Origin: Glaciimonas sp. PAMC28666
GTDB taxonomy: Bacteria > Pseudomonadota > Gammaproteobacteria > Burkholderiales > Burkholderiaceae_D
Direction of reading: 5' to 3'
DNA: 64,000 nt
Assembly: GCF_016917355.1 (NCBI RefSeq)
Contig: NZ_CP070304.1
Span: forward strand, 62,001-126,000
In this document: positions 8,197 to 16,400 of the stretch, piece by piece
How the letters are laid out: each line of letters begins with the position of its first letter
How positions within the stretch are numbered: position 1 is the first letter of the stretch
Made by a program: the position numbers and the translations under genes
The notes under the pieces: model-generated
What the model was told of the DNA's origin: nothing
Seen by the model: the letters and a program-made list of their open reading frames with translations, nothing else
The model's database searches: none

Positions 8197-9857
8197 TACC
8201 AGCTCCTGAACTTTGCCGGTGGCTCGTATAGGCCGTCCGACCACGTCACCAGATCGGCGACACTTTTGGCTGCCAGCAAAGAACGCGTGGCCTCGTTGCG
8301 ATTCACGCCCATATCTTCTGGCAGCGCAATCAAACCGTCCTTGCGCAATTTTGCCGTTGTCGCTGGATCATGATGCATGCCGATCGGCGTTACACCGGCC
8401 ACTGCAGCGACCATTGCCTTGCGTTCTTCCAGTGACCGCGCTTTATACAGATAGGCGATACCTTCTTCGGTCAGCACGTGCGTAACGTCGTCGCCATAAA
8501 TCATAATGGGCGCAATCGGCATGCCTGATTCTTTGCCCACAGCGACCGCATCCAAGGTTTCAACAATCGTGGGTTGACCACCACCTTGAAAGGTTTCCAC
8601 CATTTGAACGACCAGCTTTTTGCCGCGCGCCAGAGGATCATCGGTTTCGATCAGATCTAGCCACGCCGGGGTCGGATGACGTCGTCCTCCCGGATCGTGG
8701 CCCATATTGGGTGCGCCACCGAAGCCGGTTAAGCGGCCACGCGTCACGGTCGAGGAATTAGCCAGACCATCCATTTGCAGCGTCGAACCAATGAATAGAT
8801 CAACTGCGTATTGACCGGCCAGCTGGCATAAAGCGCGGTTAGAGCGCATTGAGCCATCTCTGCCGGTAAAAAATACGTCTGGACGCGCTGCCACATAGTT
8901 TTCCATGCCAAGCTCGCCGCCAAAACAGTGCACACTTTCGACCCAGCCGGACTCAATTGCGGGAATCAGGGTTGGATGCGGATTGAGCGTCCAGTTTTTA
9001 CAGATTTTGCCTTTCAGCCCTAATTTTTCGCCGTAGGTTGGCAAGATCAGTTCAATCGCAGCCGTGTTGAAACCGATGCCATGGTTCAGCGACTGGACCT
9101 GATGGCGCTCATACACACCCCGGATCGCCATCATTGCCATCAACACATGAACCGGTTTGATGAGTCGCGGGTCTCTGGTGAACAGGGGCTCAAGGAAAAA
9201 TGGTTTATCGGCCTGCACCACAAAATCGATCCATGAACCGGGGATATCAACGCGTGGCAAATCCGCCGGATCGTCAACAATTTCATTGACCTGGGCGATC
9301 ACAATACCGTCACGAAAAGCCGCCGCCTCAACCAATGCAGGGGTGTCTTCCGTGCTTGATCCGGTATATAGATTACCTTGCCTGTCGGCTTTGAAACCGG
9401 CCACCATGACAACGTTTGGCGATAGATCGACATACAACCGCGCATACAACTCAACGTAAGTGTGTATCGCGCCGACCTCTAGAGCGCCATCCTGTAACAG
9501 TTGGGATATCCGCAAACTTTGTGCGCCAGCAAAGGCGAAATCGAGTTTGCGGGCGATGCCGCGCTCAAACAAATCAAGATGCTCAGGCAGGCTGACGCTG
9601 GGCATAATCAGATGCAGGTGGTTGACCTTGGAGGGATCGATCTTGACCAGTGAACGGGCCAGAAAGTCGGCCTGCTTCTGGTTATTTCCCTCCAGTACAA
9701 CCCGATCTCCGGACGCTATCAGCGCCTGTAGCGCGGGGACGATATCGTCAGTGCGCAGAACGGGACCATCGGCCATGTGGGCAACCAAGGCGAGGCGACG
9801 GTGCTTTTCAGTACGGCGTTTGCTCCACTGCGGGTCAAGCTTTCGTTGGGCTTGCAT
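8196..9857 (-). CDS. mdcA: Malonate decarboxylase alpha subunit (acetyl-ACP:malonate ACP transferase)
   Basis: A 553-residue CoA-transferase-like subunit that swaps acetyl for malonyl on the carrier protein, releasing acetate. It is the first gene of the leftward operon, with a GGAG ribosome site six bases before the ATG. Recognisable segments are GNNQKQADFLARSLV, VEAAAFRDGIVIAQVNEI, the GHDPGGRRHPTPAW stretch and the C-terminal GLIALPEDMGVNRNEATRSLL. Length is that of the family (~550). The only divergent neighbour is the LysR gene mdcR. Confidence 0.96.
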   Translation of the reverse strand: MQAQRKLDPQWSKRRTEKHRRLALVAHMADGPVLRTDDIVPALQALIASGDRVVLEGNNQKQADFLARSLVKIDPSKVNHLHLIMPSVSLPEHLDLFERGIARKLDFAFAGAQSLRISQLLQDGALEVGAIHTYVELYARLYVDLSPNVVMVAGFKADRQGNLYTGSSTEDTPALVEAAAFRDGIVIAQVNEIVDDPADLPRVDIPGSWIDFVVQADKPFFLEPLFTRDPRLIKPVHVLMAMMAIRGVYERHQVQSLNHGIGFNTAAIELILPTYGEKLGLKGKICKNWTLNPHPTLIPAIESGWVESVHCFGGELGMENYVAARPDVFFTGRDGSMRSNRALCQLAGQYAVDLFIGSTLQMDGLANSSTVTRGRLTGFGGAPNMGHDPGGRRHPTPAWLDLIETDDPLARGKKLVVQMVETFQGGGQPTIVETLDAVAVGKESGMPIAPIMIYGDDVTHVLTEEGIAYLYKARSLEERKAMVAAVAGVTPIGMHHDPATTAKLRKDGLIALPEDMGVNRNEATRSLLAAKSVADLVTWSDGLYEPPAKFRSW

Positions 9858-9936
9858 CTTTACTCCAGCATTCAGTCATCGTGGAGCGACATTAATCCAC
9901 TCAGCGCTGCACTTCAATCAACTTTAGAGTCAGTTT

Positions 9937-9953
9937 ATTACCCTGATAGTAAT
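9937..9953. promoter_or_regulatory. Candidate MdcR operator, ATTAC-N7-GTAAT
   Basis: A perfect 5-bp inverted repeat, ATTAC-CCTGATA-GTAAT, of the T-N11-A kind bound by LysR proteins. It sits in the 231-base divergent region between mdcA and mdcR, 80 bases from the mdcA start. LysR regulators commonly bind such sites between themselves and their target operon. Binding by MdcR is inferred from position and symmetry only. Confidence 0.5.
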
Positions 9954-10088
9954 GAATACCGTTAATATATGCCCTCCAGCATGGCACATTTAGCAACGAA
10001 GATGCCTTTTAATAAAACACCCAGAACAAGAAACAATATTTGCTTAACCAGAACCTGTGAAAGTAACGGGCTTCTCAAGGAGTTAAAC

Positions 10089-11036
10089 ATGGCAATCGAC
10101 GAAGCAATGACGCTCAAGAAGCTGGAAGTTTTTCTGGCCTTCATGAAATTGAATAATATGGCGCGCGTCTCCGAATTGTTAGGTCAAAGCACGGTGAGCG
10201 TGCATCGCTCGCTGCACTCTCTGGAGGACGCCATTCGTTGCCCCCTGTTCAAACGCGACGGGCGGAGCTTGATTCCATTGCAGACCGCTTACACCTTTGC
10301 TGAGTACGCACAACGTGCAGTTGATGCCGTGGCGGAAGGGGTAAAAAAAGTCCACGAAGCGGCGGGATTCAACGCTACCCGCCTAAAAATCGGATCGCTT
10401 TATTCGCTCACGTTACGTTGTATTCCCCAATTAATGATCGGATTGAAACTGCGCAAACCGGTACTGGATATTGATTTAACGCTAGGCTCGAATCGCGATC
10501 TGATGCAGCAACTTGCCGACGGGCGACTGGATGCGATCGTGATCGGTTTGCACGAACAAAGTGACCTCAATGATCCAGAGAATAGTCAGGCGTTGGTGGC
10601 GGTGCCGTTGTTTGATGATGATGTTTTTTTAGCGGCACCGCTGCATTCTCCCTATGCCGGTCGGAAGCAAGTAAATTTGCAGGACTTGCGGGAGGAGAAA
10701 TTTGTCACCCTGACTGAGGGCTTCGTCACCTCGCAAGACTTTGCGGCTTGCTTTGAACGCGCAGGTTTTGCACCAAATATCAGCATGCGGGTACAGGATA
10801 TTTTTTCACTGATCAATCTGGTCAGCGGCGGTATCGGTTACAGCCTGTTGCCAGGGCGCGTGGGGAAATTCAGCTCGCATATTGAACTGATTGCGCTGGA
10901 ATCCAAATATGGTGCCCGCCAGCGTATTACGCTATTGCTGCCAAAAAGCCGCGAGCGCGATCCAAATCTGTTAGCGCTGGCGGCTGAATGTCGTATGTAT
11001 GGCCGGCACGATCCGACAAGCAAAGGCTTTTTCTAG
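10089..11036 (+). CDS. mdcR: LysR-type regulator of the malonate decarboxylase operon
   Basis: The frame is open for 40 codons further upstream, but an AAGGAG ribosome site six bases ahead of this ATG fixes the start (315 residues). The N-terminal winged helix-turn-helix (LEVFLAFMKLNNMARVSELL...STVSVHRSLHSLE) is at residues 10-65. It is followed by a periplasmic-binding-like effector domain (LKIGSLYSLTLRCIPQLM, then GGIGYSLLPGRV). It is transcribed away from mdcA, as LysR activators usually are, and by family knowledge would respond to malonate. It converges on pbpC, 15 bases away. Confidence 0.9.
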   Translation: MAIDEAMTLKKLEVFLAFMKLNNMARVSELLGQSTVSVHRSLHSLEDAIRCPLFKRDGRSLIPLQTAYTFAEYAQRAVDAVAEGVKKVHEAAGFNATRLKIGSLYSLTLRCIPQLMIGLKLRKPVLDIDLTLGSNRDLMQQLADGRLDAIVIGLHEQSDLNDPENSQALVAVPLFDDDVFLAAPLHSPYAGRKQVNLQDLREEKFVTLTEGFVTSQDFAACFERAGFAPNISMRVQDIFSLINLVSGGIGYSLLPGRVGKFSSHIELIALESKYGARQRITLLLPKSRERDPNLLALAAECRMYGRHDPTSKGFF

Positions 11037-11051
11037 GTTTTTTCAGCATGG

Positions 11052-13337
11052 CTAACGACTTCGTATTCCGGAAAGCGGTGTGTTGGACGATTGCTTTTCT
11101 ACTGCACCGCGCACCTCGAATCTGACTTGATCGACCACCGCATTTTTTTCATCCAGTAGTTCCAACGTATGCCTGCCAGGCCATGGCATCCAATCGATTG
11201 CAAGCTGCTGCGGTTTTACGCGCTCTCCTTTTGGAATATTTTTTCCTGCGACTGTTTTAGCGAACGCAACCGGTGACGTTAGCGATTTACCATCGAGGCG
11301 CCAGGTGCCATGCGATAACCCGTCCGCAGTAAATCGCACGCGTTGTCGCTGCGGTGGGATATCAGGGTCCAGCGCGACCAACATACCGGGAGTCGGGTAG
11401 CGTATCGCGACGTCGATATCGTCCGATTTGGCGGTCACCAACAGACTTTGTTGGGTACCCGCCATGAAATATTCCTGACGCGGCGCTTCGATCTTGTCCT
11501 GATAGCGAATACTCTGCGCAACCACACCTTCGGGCCTTACCGGGATTTGTTGGGGTGTCTGCTGACGCTGATGCAGGTATTGCATGACCTCTTGCCAGAT
11601 GGGCGCGGCGCCGGTGACCCCGGAGACGTCCCACATCGGCAACCCGGAGGCATTCCCGACCCAGACGCCGACCGTATAACGGTCCGAATAGCCGACCGCC
11701 CAATTGTCGCGCATGTCTTTGGAGGTACCCGTTTTGACCGCCGCCCAGACCCGCGTCGAAAGCGCGTTCTCTAAACCGAAAGTGCGGCTACGCGCGCCGC
11801 GATCAGACAAGATATCGCCGATGATAAAAGAGGCGTCGGGCGACATTACCTTGCGCATCTGAACAGGTGCATCAGCCAGCGCCGTGCGGATACCGCTATA
11901 GCGGCCTTGATTGGCCAGCGCACGATAGGCATTGGTCAGCGCGAGCAAACTGACGTCGGCGCTGCCTAGTGCGAGACTATAACCATAAAAGTCGCCCGAT
12001 TCGCGAAGGCCAAAACCGAGTCGCTGCAAACGATCAAAGAAGGTCGTCGGCGTGACCGTCACCAGCGTGCGGACTGCAGGAATATTCAACGACGAACCTA
12101 GCGCTGTCCGGACGCTCACCAGACCCTTAAATTGCTTGTCGTAATTTTGAGGAATGTATAAGCCGCTGGCGGTCGGCAGATTGATGGGCGCATCGTTTAA
12201 AATCGACGCAGCGGTCATCCATTTTTTCTCGATGGCGATTTCATATAAAAATGGCTTCAAGGTTGATCCGGCCTGACGCAATGCCACCACGCCATCGACA
12301 TTGGCGGCGTTGGAAAACGATCCGCTAGACCCCACCCATGCCAACACATCGCCGCTGGCATTGTCGATCACGATGATGGCGCCATCTTCGATATTCCGCT
12401 CCACCAACGACGCCATCTGCCGTCGCAGTGCATCGTTGGCAAACCGTTGCACCCCGGCGTCCAGCGTGGAGCGCACTGATTGCCCTGGTATTTTTAGTAA
12501 TTTACGCGCCAGATGGGGCGCTAATTGCGGTGCAGTCGTGGTCACGATCACTTCTGAGTTGGAGCCGGTCCTTGCCAATGCCAGCAAGGTGAAGCCAGCC
12601 AGTCCCTTGCATTCGGCTGCGGCATTCTGATCCGTCAAGATACGACAGGCGCGTTCGGCGACCCGCGCCGGTGTGGCATTCGGCCCCCGAATCAGCGCTA
12701 CCGCAATCGCCGCTTCGCGCTGATCCAGACCGCTCGGATGCTTGTCAAACAGCACACGGGACAAAGCGTGCATGCCCACTAACTCGCCGCGAAAACTGAC
12801 CAGATTTAAATAAGCTTCGAGAATTTGATCTTTGCGCCAGCGATGCTCAAGCAGCTGCGCCACCACCACTTGCGACATTTTTTGGCTGATCGTACGCGGT
12901 GCATTGCGACGTCTTAAATCGTCGTCCAGTAATCCCGCCAGTTGCATGGTGATAGTCGATGCGCCACGGGTTTTACTGTTCCATAGATTGCCCCATGCGG
13001 CTGCCGCAACGGCGTTCCAGTCAACGCCGCTATGCTGATAAAAGTGTCTGTCTTCGGATGCGATCAAGGCGTTCCGTAAAGCCGGGGAAACATCTTCAAT
13101 GCCCACCCATGACAAACGGCGCTCGTTCGGATTCAGCCGGATTTGCTGCAGCAACGCGCCTTTGCGATCCAGCAAACTGGCTTCGGAGCTACGGAACTCG
13201 TGTTTCACCTGCGTAAATGTTTGCAGCGCATGAACCGAGGTCGCACCGCATGCCAGCAACAGGCTGGCGAGCACGAAGCGCCGGATGGCTTGAGAAGCCT
13301 GTCGCCAACGCGGATATAAGATCGCTTTTGACATCAT
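11052..13337 (-). CDS. pbpC: Penicillin-binding protein 1C, bifunctional transglycosylase/transpeptidase
   Basis: A 761-residue class A PBP. The ATG chosen has a GGAG site six bases upstream; an upstream GTG would add 10 residues. Order of parts: an N-terminal signal/anchor helix (FVLASLLLACGATSVHA), the glycosyltransferase domain with ASEDRHFYQHSGVDW (catalytic Glu near 95), the transpeptidase domain with STLK near 358 and KTGTSKD near 535, and the C-terminal BiPBP_C domain typical of PBP1C. It builds peptidoglycan in the periplasm. It directly follows the alpha-2-macroglobulin gene, the same pairing as yfhM-pbpC in E. coli, where the two are thought to repair the wall and trap attacking proteases. 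Confidence 0.95.
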   Translation of the reverse strand: MMSKAILYPRWRQASQAIRRFVLASLLLACGATSVHALQTFTQVKHEFRSSEASLLDRKGALLQQIRLNPNERRLSWVGIEDVSPALRNALIASEDRHFYQHSGVDWNAVAAAAWGNLWNSKTRGASTITMQLAGLLDDDLRRRNAPRTISQKMSQVVVAQLLEHRWRKDQILEAYLNLVSFRGELVGMHALSRVLFDKHPSGLDQREAAIAVALIRGPNATPARVAERACRILTDQNAAAECKGLAGFTLLALARTGSNSEVIVTTTAPQLAPHLARKLLKIPGQSVRSTLDAGVQRFANDALRRQMASLVERNIEDGAIIVIDNASGDVLAWVGSSGSFSNAANVDGVVALRQAGSTLKPFLYEIAIEKKWMTAASILNDAPINLPTASGLYIPQNYDKQFKGLVSVRTALGSSLNIPAVRTLVTVTPTTFFDRLQRLGFGLRESGDFYGYSLALGSADVSLLALTNAYRALANQGRYSGIRTALADAPVQMRKVMSPDASFIIGDILSDRGARSRTFGLENALSTRVWAAVKTGTSKDMRDNWAVGYSDRYTVGVWVGNASGLPMWDVSGVTGAAPIWQEVMQYLHQRQQTPQQIPVRPEGVVAQSIRYQDKIEAPRQEYFMAGTQQSLLVTAKSDDIDVAIRYPTPGMLVALDPDIPPQRQRVRFTADGLSHGTWRLDGKSLTSPVAFAKTVAGKNIPKGERVKPQQLAIDWMPWPGRHTLELLDEKNAVVDQVRFEVRGAVEKQSSNTPLSGIRSR

Positions 13338-13413
13338 CGTTTTCTCCGTGCGAACGATAGCACGCACCGCCCTCTGTTCCTAACTGAGCGGCGACTTACG
13401 CGCCGCCGTATTA

Positions 13414-16400
13414 TTATTTGACCGTCCATGCCGGATTTGGACTTTCACCAAACATTTCCGGCGCGTACATTGCTTCAACCCGCGTTGGCGGTAAACTGAA
13501 GTCACCGGGATTGTTAATGCGGAAGGTATAGGTCATCGTAAACTTCCCCTTGGGCACATACTCGTAATAACTTCGGAATGCTTCAAAACTGCGCTCTTCA
13601 TACGCCAGCCACGCGCTGCCGCTCGGCCGTTCGCTGGTGGTGGAAATGGCGGAGTCGCGGCCCAGCCCGGACCCAAGTAAGGTCGCACCGGCCGGAATGG
13701 GATCGGTGACGACAACCCAGGTCATATCGCTCTGGGCATCCACTGTCAGGTTGATCTGAAAAACATCCCCGCGGGTGTATTTCCCCTTCTCCTTTTGTTC
13801 GATCGGGACGATGGTTTTATTGATCCGATATCCACTAGAAAATGGCTTCTTCAGCACAACCGCCGCCAAACTTTGGACGGTGATCCAAGGCGCGCCTGCT
13901 CCAATATGATTAAGCTTTAACGTCGCAGGGGTTGTTGATGCAGGCCATGGCAATTGCAATGCGCCGCCACCTGCTGTGGGCCAGTTATAACTTTGAGCGC
14001 TCTGTCCGTTCGGTGCGCTGGTTCCCTGCTCAAGCGCCACTTTGGTCACGCCTGCCACTTTTTCGGTTTCAAATTTTTGCGCAAATTTCTGCATCGCAAG
14101 ACTTCCCCATACGTTCGCCGTGGTAGTTGCCCAATGCCCTCGGGACTGTCGTTGAATCGCGCCATTGATCAATTTTGGCATATCGTCTTTCCACGCTGGA
14201 TCGTTAAGTACGGTCAGCACGAGCCGGGTTGCGTTAACATCGCCGCCCGCCATTAACCACCACCAATAATCGCTGCTCTCCGTAGAAAAGCCCATTCGGG
14301 TGCCCTGATAGTTCAGTCTGGCGCGGAGTATTTGATCTGCTTCGGCTAAACGCTTTGACCGCTCGGGAATGCCTGTGACGCGCTGTAAAATATTGATCCA
14401 GTCGAGCACCGCTGAGGTCGGCCATAGATTTGGCGATAACTGAATCGAACCGAGCATAGACGGGCGCGCGCGGTCATAGCGGGAGAGTGCCTCTAATGCC
14501 GCCAATTTACGCACGTCCAGATCTTTTTGCGGCGACCAGAAATCCCGGGTAATTTTTCCCTCAACAAACGCGGTTAATCCATCCAGCATTTTGTCGCGGC
14601 TTTGCTGCGGAATGGCGAATCCGGATTCCTGCGTGACTGCCAATAAATAAGCCGTTAACGTATCACTTCCACGGCGCGCGTTACTTTCATTCGGCGGGTA
14701 GTAATAGGCCAGGCCGTCACTATCGAGATAGGTCGGCAAGCCGCTCATCACTTTTTGCCATAACCCATCGTCCCGCAAACCGATTGCACGCGAGGCCTGC
14801 TGCTCAAGGCAAGAGAATGGATACGCAATAAAGTAACGTCGTATTCCTTCACTGTTACCCGCAAGCGACGGCGACAACGAGATCGCCACGCCACCGCGCC
14901 CTGGTAACGCATCCGTTGGTTGCTGCACCTGAAGAGAAAATGCCTTATCGAGCTGAAACAGGCTCGCTTGCTGCACCGTTACCGGCACAGCGGGCACTAC
15001 CCGCTGCGTGAATTTAATACTATCTTTGACCTTAGCGCCGCCCTGCTCCTGCGCGTTAATTTCCCATTTTAGTTGCGGGACGTCTGCCGGCGCTGTGACT
15101 TGCCACACCAGCTCGCGTGACTCGCCTGCCGGAATATTGACATCCCTGGCTGGTAGCGGTGGCATGGTTGGCGCTACTGGCGAGGCCGTTGACTGGTTGG
15201 CAGTGGCATGGACCTGCATCGCCCGTGTTGTCGTATTCCGCACAGTTACCAATGCGCTAAAATTATCGCCTTCGCGTACCAGCGGCGGCAAGCCGGAAAT
15301 CAATTGCAGGTCTTGCGTTGAGCGAATACTCACCGATCCGGTGCCGAACAGGCTGACACCGCTTTGCGCTACGGCAACGATCTTGAAACTGGTCAAGGCA
15401 TCGTTCAAGGGCACATCAATCGTCGCTTGCCCATTGGCGTCCAGCACAATGACTGGCTTCCACAGTAACAGGGTGTCGAACAGTTCCCGCGTGGGTGATT
15501 TGCCGCCACCGCCGCCTGCAGGAATGGCCTTACGACCATAGTGGCGCTTGCCGACTACCTGCATTTGCGCCGTCGAGGTTTCGACCCCATAACTGCGACG
15601 TTGCAGCATCGCCTCCAATAAATCCCAGCTGCGGTTCGGCTCCAGTTCCAGCAACGCTTCATCGACCGCTGCCACGGCAACTTCTGCCCCTGCGGCCGGT
15701 TTGCCGTTTGGCAGATTGGCCTGGATCGTTACTTTGGCGGTCGTGCGAATGGCATAACTTGGATGGTCGGCTTTCACCGTTACTGCCAACTGGTTGGCTG
15801 CCGTTCCCACCATGATTTCTGCGATGCCGAACTTGTAGGCCGGCTTGGCGAGGTCAACGGTGGTACCGGGTGCTTGATATTCCTTGAACTCACTCCACCA
15901 GTTCAACGGTTCTTTCCATCCCCATGTAAAAAATGAGTACCAGGGAATATCCCGCATGCGGCCTCTCACCGCCAATACCGACACGAACACATTGGGACCG
16001 TAACTGGCTTTCACTGGAAGACTAAAGGTCGGGTCTTGTCCACTTAGCTGCATGACCTGGGTTTCGATGATGCCTTCGCGCTCGATGGCAACCAACGCCG
16101 TTGCGTAACGAAATGGCATGCGCACCTGAAACTTGGCTGTTTCACCCGCTTGATAATGTTTTTTCTCCGGCAAAATATCGATGCGATCCTGATTCTCGCC
16201 GTCGAACCACAGCTCGCCCTGCTTTGTGACCCACACCGAACTGGTGGCCTGCGATACTTTGCCGCTGCCATCCTTGCCCCTGGCGGTCAATTCGACGTTC
16301 CCGGCTTCTGATAATTCGACGGTACAGATCATCAATCCACGGGCATCGGTTTTACCCGAGCATAGCGTCCCCAGATCCGCACTGGTTCTGGTATTTTCAT

